Assembly (NCBI GenBank): GCA_036732755.1
Contig: DAINBU010000036.1
Span: 1-41,262, forward strand
Reading direction: 5' to 3'
DNA: 41,262 nucleotides
DNA from: DASRRB01 sp036732755
GTDB taxonomy: Bacteria; Planctomycetota; B15-G4; SIAN01
Part shown: piece by piece, positions 23,675-31,099 of the stretch
Numbering within the stretch: the first letter of the stretch is position 1
Layout: the number at the start of each line of letters is the position of its first letter
Translations under genes and position numbers: made by a program
Notes under the pieces: model-generated
The model's database searches: none
Told to the model about the DNA's origin: nothing
What the model saw: only the letters and a program-made list of their open reading frames with translations

Positions 23675-25592
23675 CCGCGAGCTCCGTCCCCGTTGAGCGC
23701 GCCGCATCGGGACGCGCCTCGAGCACCAGGAAGACGACGTCGCCGGGGTAACGCGTCGCGATCTCGCGGAACCACGCACCCGGATGGCCGAGGCGCGCGA
23801 CCAGCCGGTCGGGCCCGCTCTCCCGGCGCTCGCGCACCAGGTCCATCGCGGGCGGCGGGCGCGGCGGCGCATCCGGCGGCAGCGGCGGCGCGGGGAGCGC
23901 GGTGACGAAGACCGGCGCGATGCGATTGACCACGACGAGCTGCAGCGCGCCGGGCGCGTCGCCCGTCACGAAGAGCTCGATCTCTTCGCGCTCGTCGACC
24001 ACGACGGTCGGCGCGTCGGAGAGGTCGGCGGCGAGCACGGGCTCGCGCCCGCTCGCGTCGGCGAAGAGGCGCAGCGCACCGGCGCCGGCGCGCGGGGGTG
24101 GGCGCGCGCTCGCGGCGACGTCCGCGTCCGGCGTGGCGCCGCAGCGCAGCGGGAGGAGCCAGGGCGAGGCGGCCAGCGCGTCGAGCGCGGCGGCGGTCGC
24201 GAGCCGTTCCATGCCGTCGCTCCTCCGGAAGATCGGGTAGGCGTCGAGCGGAGCTTCGCGGCACGGCGGCCGCAGCGCGGCACCGAGCCCGTACTGCAGG
24301 ACGCGTGTCCCGGCGAGTCCGGGCGCCGCGCCGTTCGCGACCGGGACCTCGAGGACGAGCAGCCGCGTCGCCTTCGCCTCGTCGGCGCGCGCCGCGACGC
24401 CGTCGCAGACGCGCTGCGCCCATGCCACCGCCTCGGCATGGACGGCCTGGATCGGCGCGCGCAGCGCGAGCTCGACCGCGGCCCACGGCAGCGCCAGCGC
24501 GAGCGCCCCCCACCACCGCCGTCCCGAAGTCCGCCCGAACAGCCACGCCAGCGCGAGCGCCGCTGCGGCCGCCGCCGGCCACGTCTTGTAGGCGAAGACG
24601 ATCTCTTGGGGCCGCGTCGGCGGCTGGCCCGGCGGACCGCCGAGGTTGAAGAGGTCGGGCGCGAAGCCGACCAGCCCGACGACGAGCAGGGCGAGCGCCG
24701 CCGCCTGGCGCGCGGCGACCACGAAGCTCCCGCCGCGCGTGCGCACAGCGACGACGACCGCGCCGAGCGCGACCGCGGCGAGGGTCGCGTACGCGATCGC
24801 CGCGAGCGCCGCGGAGTGGAGCTCGCCGGGAAAGATCGCGGCGAACTGGCGCGCGACGACGGTCGCGACGCGCGGCACGAACTCGACCACCATCTGCCGA
24901 TCGGGGCGGACCGGGTAGCCGAGGTAGCCGACGCCCAGGAGCACGCGTGCGGCCACGACCGCAGGCGGCACCAGCAGCAGCAGCCACGGCACGCGCCGCT
25001 CGCTCCGCGGCAGGAGCCAGGCGACGGCGCAGAGGAGCGGCGCGACCAGCAGCGCCGGGTCGTAACTGAGCGCCGCGGCAGCGGTGCAGGCGAGGAGCCG
25101 TCCGGCGCGCGCGTTTCCGTCGCGCCATTCGCCGAGCTCGCCGAGCGCGAGCAGCGTGAAGAGCGCCGCCAACAGCGTCGGCATGCCGCCGTCGAGGTAG
25201 GTCAGCACCGCCGGCGCGAGGGGATGCACGACGACGAGCAGCGCCGCGGCCCACGCCGCCCCCACGCTCAGCCCGAACGTCTTCCGCAGCGCGCGCCCCG
25301 CCGCGGCCGCCGTCGCCGCCTGCAGCAGCACCAGGGCGAAGTGGACCGCCCACGGCCGCGGCCCGAGCGCGTGGACCAGCCCCCACGTCGCGACGTCCGC
25401 GAGCGGACGCCAGTAGCGCAGGAGCTCCATCCCGAGGTGCGACCCGGCGACGACCTCGCGCAGGCTCGCCCGCGAGTAGTACTCGAAGTCGAGGAAGTCC
25501 TCGGAGCGGAACCCCGCCGAGAGCGCGGGCGCGAGCAGCCAGGCCGCCGCGATCAGCACCGCTCCGCCGAAGAGTCGGGACTTCGGAGTCAA
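23616..25592 (-). CDS. polytopic membrane protein, GT-C glycosyltransferase-like
   Basis: The 658-residue protein has about ten membrane segments in its first two thirds and a soluble periplasmic C-terminal domain of about 230 residues. After the first membrane helix comes an acidic loop SAGFRSEDFLDFEYYS, and then ELLRYWRPLADVATWGLVHA. This is the layout of GT-C enzymes (PMT/ArnT type), which use lipid-linked sugars outside the membrane. The acidic pair in the first loop would be catalytic. No close family is recognised. The TTG at 25592 is preferred because it leaves a short cytoplasmic leader; GTG at 25559 is possible. Residues upstream in the frame overlap the divergent RluA gene and are not real. 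It converges on tRNA-Leu. Confidence 0.7.
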   Translation of the reverse strand: MTPKSRLFGGAVLIAAAWLLAPALSAGFRSEDFLDFEYYSRASLREVVAGSHLGMELLRYWRPLADVATWGLVHALGPRPWAVHFALVLLQAATAAAAGRALRKTFGLSVGAAWAAALLVVVHPLAPAVLTYLDGGMPTLLAALFTLLALGELGEWRDGNARAGRLLACTAAAALSYDPALLVAPLLCAVAWLLPRSERRVPWLLLLVPPAVVAARVLLGVGYLGYPVRPDRQMVVEFVPRVATVVARQFAAIFPGELHSAALAAIAYATLAAVALGAVVVAVRTRGGSFVVAARQAAALALLVVGLVGFAPDLFNLGGPPGQPPTRPQEIVFAYKTWPAAAAAALALAWLFGRTSGRRWWGALALALPWAAVELALRAPIQAVHAEAVAWAQRVCDGVAARADEAKATRLLVLEVPVANGAAPGLAGTRVLQYGLGAALRPPCREAPLDAYPIFRRSDGMERLATAAALDALAASPWLLPLRCGATPDADVAASARPPPRAGAGALRLFADASGREPVLAADLSDAPTVVVDEREEIELFVTGDAPGALQLVVVNRIAPVFVTALPAPPLPPDAPPRPPPAMDLVRERRESGPDRLVARLGHPGAWFREIATRYPGDVVFLVLEARPDAARSTGTELAVTTSNVLPVRLRRGADARH

Positions 25593-25601
25593 AGCGCGGC
25601 C

Positions 25602-25609
25602 TACAATAG
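25602..25609. promoter_or_regulatory. overlapping divergent -10 elements (bidirectional promoter)
   Basis: Plus strand TACAAT (25602-25607) lies seven bases before the rluA-type ATG. Minus strand TATTGT (25604-25609) lies eleven bases before the TTG of the membrane protein. The two hexamers overlap within CTACAATAGT and would give start points about 18 bp apart in opposite directions, the geometry known for symmetric bacterial promoters. Neither side has a good -35 box. Confidence 0.5.
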
Positions 25610-25614
25610 TCGGA

Positions 25615-26811
25615 ATGAGCCAACGCGCGCGCCCGCGACGCGACGACCCGCCCGACGACGAGAGCGAGGAGGAGGCGCGCCGCCGCGCCCTCTCGACCTC
25701 GGAGTCGGGCGCGCCCAACGTCCTGACGGTCGGCCTCGACTGCCGCTCGATGAACCTCTACCGATTCCTGCGCGTCCGCTTCCCGCGGGTGCCGCGCGGG
25801 ACGCTGCGCGGCTGGATCGTCGACGGCGCGGTCACGTTGAACGGCACGCCGGTCACCGATTCGCGGCCGCTGCGCTTCGGCGACGTCGTCGAGATCGACG
25901 CCGACGTCGAGCGGCCTGCGATGTCGGTGAAGTCGGCGAAGAAGACCGGCCTCATCGAGCTCTATTCCGACCCGAGCCTGGTCGCGGTCGACAAGCCGGC
26001 CGGGCTGGCCACCGCCGGGGAGCGCGACGACAAGCGGCCCCACCTGCTCGGCCTCGTGAAGCGCGCCCACCCCGACGACGCGATCAAGCTGGTCCACCGC
26101 ATCGACAAGCCGGCGAGCGGCGTCGTCGTCTTCGCCCGCTCGCGCGACGCGAAGCGGCGGCTCCACGAGGAGTTCGCCGCGCGGCGCGTCACCAAGGACT
26201 ACCTCGCGATCGTCTCGGGCCACGTCGACGACGCGCCGCAGTTCGTCGCGGCGAACCTCTCCCCGCGGCGCGGGCGCGTCTCCCGGATGGTGGTCACGCC
26301 GAACCACGGCAAGCCGGCGGTCACGCTGGTGCGCCCGCTCCTCCATTTCCGCGGCTACACGCTGGTGCACGCGCGGCCGGTGAGCGGGCGCACCCACCAG
26401 ATCCGCGCCCACCTGCGCCACCTCGGCCACGCCATCGTGGGCGACGCGACGTACGACGGCGAGCTCGAGTTGCGGCTCTCGAAGCTCAAGTTCGGCTACC
26501 GGCGCAGCCGCGGCGAGGACGAGCGCCCGCTGCTCGCGCGCCTCGCGCTGCACGCCTATCGCATCCGGCTCGCGAGCCCGGCGACCGGCGCCGCGGTCAC
26601 CTGCACCGCGCCGCTCCCCAAGGACCTGCGTTCGACGCTGCGGCAGCTGCAGAAGAGCGCGGGCACGCGCATCGTCGCCGACCTCGAGGCGCGGCTCGCC
26701 GAGCCGCTCGCGGCGGCGCCCGGCGCTCCCGACGACGACCCGTTCGCACCGCTCGAGCCGCAGGCGCGGGCGGCACTGTCGCGCGAGGAGCCCGACGCGG
26801 ACGCCGATTGA
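25615..26811 (+). CDS. RluA-family 23S rRNA/tRNA pseudouridine synthase
   Basis: The enzyme isomerises uridine to pseudouridine in structural RNA. The 398-residue protein has an N-terminal S4 RNA-binding domain at about 45-95 (MNLYRFLRVRFPRVPRGTLR, then VTLNGTPV and LRFGDVVEI). The catalytic domain carries the motif LVHRIDKPASGVVVFAR with nucleophile Asp164, and RPVSGRTHQIRAHLRHLGH near residue 255, which closes the active site. The first 35 residues are acidic/basic low complexity, and the last 50 are acidic and variable. Which RNA site it modifies (RluC/RluD-like) cannot be told. There is almost no leader: a TACAAT box lies seven bases before the ATG. rpmH follows. Confidence 0.93.
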   Translation: MSQRARPRRDDPPDDESEEEARRRALSTSESGAPNVLTVGLDCRSMNLYRFLRVRFPRVPRGTLRGWIVDGAVTLNGTPVTDSRPLRFGDVVEIDADVERPAMSVKSAKKTGLIELYSDPSLVAVDKPAGLATAGERDDKRPHLLGLVKRAHPDDAIKLVHRIDKPASGVVVFARSRDAKRRLHEEFAARRVTKDYLAIVSGHVDDAPQFVAANLSPRRGRVSRMVVTPNHGKPAVTLVRPLLHFRGYTLVHARPVSGRTHQIRAHLRHLGHAIVGDATYDGELELRLSKLKFGYRRSRGEDERPLLARLALHAYRIRLASPATGAAVTCTAPLPKDLRSTLRQLQKSAGTRIVADLEARLAEPLAAAPGAPDDDPFAPLEPQARAALSREEPDADAD

Positions 26812-26835
26812 CCCCGCGGCGCGCGCCCGTACACT
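26808..26835 (+). promoter_or_regulatory. promoter of rpmH
   Basis: TTGACC (26808-26813), a 16-bp spacer and TACACT (26830-26835) give a strong sigma70-type promoter that overlaps the stop codon of the RluA-family gene. The start point falls one to two bases before the rpmH ATG, so the transcript would be leaderless or nearly so. Confidence 0.7.
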
Positions 26836-26843
26836 CCCCCGCC

Positions 26844-26978
26844 ATGAAAATCCGCAACTCGAATACGAAGCGCTCCAAGCGGACCGGCTTCCGGTACCGC
26901 ATGAAGACGCGGGGCGGCCGCAAGGTCCTGCGCCGCCACCGTCAGCGCGGCCGCCACATGACGCCCAAGCAGCCCTGA
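26844..26978 (+). CDS. rpmH: 50S ribosomal protein bL34
   Basis: The 44-residue protein MKIRNSNTKRSKRTGFRYRM continues with KTRGGRKVLRRHRQRGRHM. The RTGFRxRMxTxxGRKVLxRRRxxGR pattern is that of bL34, a small basic protein of the large ribosomal subunit. In most bacteria rpmH heads the rpmH-rnpA-yidC cluster near dnaA. Here it stands alone between a pseudouridine synthase and a convergent glycosyltransferase, with its own promoter and no Shine-Dalgarno sequence. Confidence 0.95.
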   Translation: MKIRNSNTKRSKRTGFRYRMKTRGGRKVLRRHRQRGRHMTPKQP

Positions 26979-26979
26979 G

Positions 26980-26998
26980 CGCCGGCCTCAGGCCGGCG
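26980..26998. terminator. palindromic terminator between rpmH and the glycosyltransferase
   Basis: An 8-bp perfect stem (CGCCGGCC / GGCCGGCG) has the three-base loop TCA, which is itself the stop codon of the minus-strand glycosyltransferase. It starts directly after the rpmH stop and could end transcripts from both sides. No T tract follows. Confidence 0.55.
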
Positions 26999-27836
26999 GC
27001 GGCGGCGGACGCGGCGCGCGCTCGAGCTCCCAGAGCTTCGCGTACTTGAGGAAGACGTAGAACGCGCCGATCGACGCGAGGACGAAGCCGCGCCAGCCGT
27101 CGAGGAAGCCGCGCCGCAGCACGTACATCTTGAGGAAGTGCGCCGGCGGATGGGTGAGCAGGTCGATTGCTCGGAAACGGACGCCGCGGGCGTGCAGCCC
27201 CGTCGCCATCGTGGTCGTGTAGCGGTTCACCTTCTCGACGTGGTGGGCGAGGTCGCGGTAGGCGTAGTGGTGGAGCGCGCCCTCGAGACGCGCCGATTCA
27301 CCCTCGAGCTCGATCCGGTCGTGCGGGTCCTCGCCCGCCCAGCGCGCGCGCGCGCGGTCGAAGAGGCGCACGCGCCACTCCGGCCACCAGCCGCCGTGCT
27401 CGATGAAGCGGCCGGCGTAGGCGGTCTTGCGCGCCACGGCGTAGCCGGCGGGCGCGCCGTTCCCCTCGTCCGCGAGCGCCCGCTCGATCGCGGCGCGCAG
27501 CGGCGGCGACACCTCCTCGTCGGCGTCGAGCGAGAGCACCCAGGGGTGCTTCGCGAGCTCGATCGCACGGTTCTTCTGCGCGACGTGGCCGCGGAACGGC
27601 TCGACAAAGACGCGGGCGCCGCGGGCGCGCGCTAGCTCGACGGTGCGGTCGGTCGACCCCGAGTCGAGCACGACCACGTCGTCGGCGAAGGCGGCGGAGT
27701 CGAGGCAGCGCGCGAGGTTCTTCTCCTCGTCGCGCGTGATGACGCACAGGCTCAAGGGACGCCGTGGCAACGTCGGGTCGAGCTCCGGGAGGGGGCCGCG
27801 CCCGGGCCGGGGGTGCGCGCGGCGGCGCGCCATCAT
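26988..27836 (-). CDS. family 2 glycosyltransferase, WaaE/KdtX-like
   Basis: The enzyme should transfer a sugar from a nucleotide donor to a surface polysaccharide or LPS core at the cytoplasmic face. The protein has about 282 residues. It shows the GT-A start LSLCVITRDEEKNLARCLDS, then VVVLDSGSTDRTVEL, the DxD-type LSLDADEEVSP, and the WaaE-like blocks FIEHGGWWPEWRVRLFDR and LEGALHHYAYRD. A C-terminal amphipathic or membrane segment (FVLASIGAFYVFLKYAKLW) suggests membrane attachment. Two adjacent ATG codons start it (27836 and 27833) without a clear ribosome site. It converges on rpmH and shares the hairpin there. Confidence 0.88.
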   Translation of the reverse strand: MMARRRAHPRPGRGPLPELDPTLPRRPLSLCVITRDEEKNLARCLDSAAFADDVVVLDSGSTDRTVELARARGARVFVEPFRGHVAQKNRAIELAKHPWVLSLDADEEVSPPLRAAIERALADEGNGAPAGYAVARKTAYAGRFIEHGGWWPEWRVRLFDRARARWAGEDPHDRIELEGESARLEGALHHYAYRDLAHHVEKVNRYTTTMATGLHARGVRFRAIDLLTHPPAHFLKMYVLRRGFLDGWRGFVLASIGAFYVFLKYAKLWELERAPRPPPPPA

Positions 27837-27896
27837 GGGGCGGCCGCGCGCGCGCGGCAACTCGCGCGCGGCGACGCCCGCGTCGCGGCGGCCTGA

Positions 27897-28001
27897 ACGC
27901 GGACCTACCTGCGCGCGGGGCTGCCGATCACGCTGGCGACGCTGGCGGTCGCGCTGGCCGGACTGCTCGCCGTCGCGCACTTCGCGCCGACGTTCGGGTG
28001 A
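27897..28001 (+). pseudogene. possible remnant of a membrane transporter C-terminus
   Basis: Between two minus-strand genes, a plus-strand frame without a start codon reads TYLRAGLPITLATLAVALAG and ends in a stop codon. The pattern YxRxGLPxTLxTL followed by a hydrophobic helix resembles the last helix of ArsB/NhaD or SLC13-type transporters. It could be a decayed relic of such a gene, or chance in GC-rich DNA. Confidence 0.3.
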
Positions 28002-28054
28002 GCGGCGCGATTCGCGCCGGCGCTCGCCTCACCCCGTCGACTGCGTGCGATCGC

Positions 28055-28849
28055 TCACTTCTTCGTCTTCGAGCGGTCGAGGAATTCCGTCATGCGGCGG
28101 ACCTTCTCCTCGCTCTCGAAGAGCACCGCCTGCGCGAGCGCCTCGCCGAGGTAGCCGGCGCCGGGGCGGAAGCTGCCGTCGAGGCGGAAGAGCATCTTCG
28201 CGAGGCGGACGGCGAGGCGGTCCTGCTTGACGACGTCGTCGGCCAACTTGCGCGCGGCGGCATGGACCTCGGCGTCGGGGACGACCTGGTTCACGAGGCC
28301 GATGCGCAGCGCCTCGGCGGCGTCGACGATGCGGCCGGTGAAGACGAGCTCGCGCGCCTTGCCGGCGCCGACCAGGCGCGGCAGACGGTAGGTCGCGCCC
28401 GCTCCGGGGACGATGCCGAGCGAGACCTCGGGCTGGCCGAACTTCGCGGTGTCGCCGGCGATCCGCAGGTCGCAGGCGAGCGCGAGCTCGCAGCCGCCGC
28501 CGAGGCAGAAACCGCGGATCGCCGCGATCACCGGGAAGGCCGCCTCCTCGACGCGCTGGAAGAGGCGCGAGTTGATGCTCAGCAGCGCCTCGCGGCGGCG
28601 GCGGTCGCGCAGCTGCGCGATGTCGGCGCCGGCCGCGAACGCCTTCTCGCCGGCGCCGGCGAGCACCATCGCCCCGACCGTCTCGTCGCCCTGCAGCGCG
28701 TCGAGCACGCCGTGCAGCGCGTCGACCATCGCCTGGTCGAGCGCGTTGCGCCGCTCCGGCCGGTTGAGCGTGACGAGGACGAGCGCGCCGTCCCGCGCCA
28801 CCTGCACGATCGGCTCGCCCGCGTCGTTCACCGCGACCTTCGCGTCCAT
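28055..28849 (-). CDS. enoyl-CoA hydratase/isomerase family protein
   Basis: The 264-residue protein has the crotonase fold. The CoA-binding and oxyanion blocks are FAAGADIAQL and GFCLGGGCELALACDLRIA. Both catalytic glutamates of enoyl-CoA hydratase are present, in GGCELALACD and in PEVSLGIVPGAGATYRLPRL. It therefore probably adds water to 2-enoyl-CoA in fatty acid or amino acid breakdown, though close relatives can be isomerases. AAGGGAAGG lies before the ATG. It is 22 bp downstream of the MDR oxidoreductase gene on the same strand, and the two are probably cotranscribed. Confidence 0.92.
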   Translation of the reverse strand: MDAKVAVNDAGEPIVQVARDGALVLVTLNRPERRNALDQAMVDALHGVLDALQGDETVGAMVLAGAGEKAFAAGADIAQLRDRRRREALLSINSRLFQRVEEAAFPVIAAIRGFCLGGGCELALACDLRIAGDTAKFGQPEVSLGIVPGAGATYRLPRLVGAGKARELVFTGRIVDAAEALRIGLVNQVVPDAEVHAAARKLADDVVKQDRLAVRLAKMLFRLDGSFRPGAGYLGEALAQAVLFESEEKVRRMTEFLDRSKTKK

Positions 28850-28871
28850 GCCTTCCCTTGCGCCTCCGTCC

Positions 28872-29903
28872 TCAATTGTTCTTCAGGACGACCTTCCCGT
28901 TCACCTCGCGTGCGTCGAGGATCCGGTGCCCCTCGGCCACGTCGCTCATCGGCAGCACGCGGTCGACCACCGGCCGGTAGTCGCCGCGCTCGAAGTGCTC
29001 GAGGATCACGTGGAGCTCGCCCAAGCTCCCCATGGTCGAGCCCAGGATCGAGAGCCCCTTGAAGAAGACGAGGCGCACGTCGGTCTCGAGCTTCGGCCCC
29101 GACGTCCCGCCGCAGGTGACCAGGCGCCCCCCCTTGGCGAGGCAGCGCAGGCTCTTGTCGAGCGTCGCCTGGCCGACGTGGTCGACCACGACGTCGACGC
29201 CGCGCTTGGCGGTGATGCGCCGGACCTCCTCGCCGAACTCCTTCTGCCCGTAGTCGATCGTCTCGTGCGCGCCGAGCTCCTTCGCGCGCGCGAGCTTCGC
29301 GGCGCCGCGCGCCGTGGCGACGATGCGCGCTCCGATCCGCTTCGCGACCTGGATCGCCGCGGTCGAGACGCCCGATCCGGCCGCGTGGATCAGCACCGTC
29401 TCGTGCGGCGCGAGGCGCGCGCGGGCGACCAGCATGTGGTAGGCGGTGAGGAACGTGAGCCCGATGCTCGCCGCCTCCTCGAAGGAGAGCGCGGCCGGCT
29501 TGCGCAGCACGTTGCGCGCGGGGGCGACGAGGAAGTCGGCGCAGGCGCCGTCGCGGGTCTCGCCGAACATGCCGTACGACCGGCAGAGCTGGTCCTCGCC
29601 GGCGGCGCAGCGCGCGCAGCTCCCGCAGCCCAGCCCCGGCGCGAGCAGGACCGCGTCGCCGACGGTGAGTGTCGTGACCCCCGGCCCGATCCGGTCGACC
29701 ACGCCGGAGGCGTCGCAGCCCGGGATGATCGGGAGCGGGAACTTCACGCCCGGGATGCCTCCGCGCACCCACAGGTCGAGGTGGTTCAGCCCGACCGCGC
29801 GCACCGCGATGCGCGCCTCGCCGGGGCCGGGCTCGGGATCGGGGCGCTCTTCGTGCAGGAGGCGGTCGAACGAGCCGTGCTCGCGGACGACGACGCAGCG
29901 CAT
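28872..29903 (-). CDS. MDR-family zinc-containing oxidoreductase
   Basis: The start at 29903 (MRCVVVREHGSFD) has GAGGG upstream; an in-frame start 42 bases earlier is less likely. The 343-residue protein has the GroES-like N-domain, with the structural zinc cysteines in CGSCARCAAGEDQLC, and the Rossmann domain around HAAGSGVSTAAIQVAKRIGA for NADP(H). The catalytic zinc ligands are absent: the GHE motif reads GCD and the first Cys is Asn-His (LNHLDLW). It is thus closer to quinone or enoyl reductases than to alcohol dehydrogenases. It likely reduces an enone or acyl-CoA-linked substrate, together with the hydratase behind it. Confidence 0.87.
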   Translation of the reverse strand: MRCVVVREHGSFDRLLHEERPDPEPGPGEARIAVRAVGLNHLDLWVRGGIPGVKFPLPIIPGCDASGVVDRIGPGVTTLTVGDAVLLAPGLGCGSCARCAAGEDQLCRSYGMFGETRDGACADFLVAPARNVLRKPAALSFEEAASIGLTFLTAYHMLVARARLAPHETVLIHAAGSGVSTAAIQVAKRIGARIVATARGAAKLARAKELGAHETIDYGQKEFGEEVRRITAKRGVDVVVDHVGQATLDKSLRCLAKGGRLVTCGGTSGPKLETDVRLVFFKGLSILGSTMGSLGELHVILEHFERGDYRPVVDRVLPMSDVAEGHRILDAREVNGKVVLKNN

Positions 29904-29958
29904 GGAGACCCTCGGAGTCGCCGGGTGCGAAGGGCGCGGCAGCATAGCGCGACGCCGC

Positions 29959-29964
29959 TACGAT
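29959..29964 (+). promoter_or_regulatory. candidate -10 box of the ThiF-like gene
   Basis: TACGAT ends seven bases before the GTG start at 29972, so the transcript would begin at or next to the start codon. No -35 box is visible. The same spacing occurs before the RluA-family gene and a similar one before rpmH. Confidence 0.4.
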
Positions 29965-29971
29965 CCCGGCC

Positions 29972-31000
29972 GTGCCGGACGACCGCTTCAGCCGCCAGAC
30001 CCGCTTCGCGCCGTTCGGCGCGCGCGGGCAGGAGAACGCGGGCCGCGCGACCGTCGCGGTCGTGGGGCTCGGCGGGCTCGGGAGCTGGATCGCCGAGCAT
30101 CTGGCGCGCGCCGGCGTCGGCACGCTGCGACTCATCGACCGCGACGTCGTCGAGGAGAGCAATCTGCCGCGCCAGGGGCTCTACGTCGACGAGGACGCGC
30201 GGCGCGCGCGGCCGAAGGCGGAGGCGGCGGCGGAGCGGCTCGCGGCGATCGGCGGGCCGACCCGGCTCGAGCCGCTCGTGCGCGAGCTCACGCGCCGCAG
30301 CGCCGACGCGCTGCTCGGGCCAGCCGACCTCGTCGTCGACGGGCTCGACGCGTTCGCGCCGCGGTTCCTGGTGAACGACTGGTGCCGCGCGCGGCGCAAG
30401 CCGTGGGTCTACGGCGGCGCGCTCGCCGGCACCGGCAGCGTGCTGCTGATCGCCGAGGGCGGCCCCTGCCTGCGCTGCCTCTTCCCCGGCGCGGACGGGC
30501 TGCTCGGCGGAGAGACGTGCGAGACGGCGGGCGTCTTCTCGCCGCTCACGGCGGCGATCGGAGCGCTCGAGGCGGGCGAGGCGCTGCGCTGGCTCGCCGG
30601 CGACCGCCGGCCCGCGCGCCTGCTGCAGGTCGAGCCGTGGGACGGGCGGCTCGTCGCGCTCGATCCGGGGGGCCCCTCCCCCGACTGCCCCGTCTGCGCG
30701 GGCCGCTCCTACCCTGCGCTCGAGCGCGACGACGACGAGGCGACGACGAAGCTCTGCGGGCGCGACACGGTCCAGGTGGCGCCGGAGAGCGGCGGGAAGG
30801 CGCTCGACCTCGACGCGCTGGTGAAGCGCTGGGAGGGGCTCGGCACCGTCGAGCGCACGCGCTTCCTCGCGCGGCTCCAGCTTGGCAAGGGCGACGGCGA
30901 CCTCGTCGTCACCGTCTTCGACGACGGGCGGGCGCTGGTGCGCGGGACGACGTCGGTCGAGCGGGCGCGCGCCACCTACGCGCGCTACGTCGGCCACTGA
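29972..31000 (+). CDS. ThiF/MoeB/HesA-family E1-like adenylyltransferase
   Basis: The protein adenylates the C-terminal glycine of a ubiquitin-like sulfur carrier (ThiS or MoaD type) for thiamine or molybdopterin synthesis. The 342-residue sequence has the ATP loop VVGLGGLGSWIAEHL, the Asp-Arg pair LIDRDVVEESNLPRQ, zinc cysteines CLRC (near 168) and CPVC (near 236), and the catalytic Cys in GGETCETAGVF. About 90 extra C-terminal residues include KLCGRDTVQV, which I associate with ThiF rather than MoeB. No carrier gene is nearby, so the pathway is uncertain. The GTG start lacks a ribosome site. It is divergent from the MDR gene. Confidence 0.88.
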   Translation: MPDDRFSRQTRFAPFGARGQENAGRATVAVVGLGGLGSWIAEHLARAGVGTLRLIDRDVVEESNLPRQGLYVDEDARRARPKAEAAAERLAAIGGPTRLEPLVRELTRRSADALLGPADLVVDGLDAFAPRFLVNDWCRARRKPWVYGGALAGTGSVLLIAEGGPCLRCLFPGADGLLGGETCETAGVFSPLTAAIGALEAGEALRWLAGDRRPARLLQVEPWDGRLVALDPGGPSPDCPVCAGRSYPALERDDDEATTKLCGRDTVQVAPESGGKALDLDALVKRWEGLGTVERTRFLARLQLGKGDGDLVVTVFDDGRALVRGTTSVERARATYARYVGH

Positions 31001-31041
31001 ACGAGCGCCGCGCGCGACGCGCGGCGGCGCCAGAAAGCGAG

Positions 31042-31069
31042 CGGCCCCGAGGCTTTCGCCTCGGGGCCG
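31042..31069. terminator. bidirectional terminator hairpin
   Basis: A perfect 12-bp stem (CGGCCCCGAGGC pairing with GCCTCGGGGCCG) with loop TTTC stands between the convergent ThiF-like gene and the secreted-protein gene. No T tract follows on either side, but the stem is very stable. Confidence 0.75.
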
Positions 31070-31099
31070 CCGTCGTTCGACACTCTCGAATCGTCGCCG

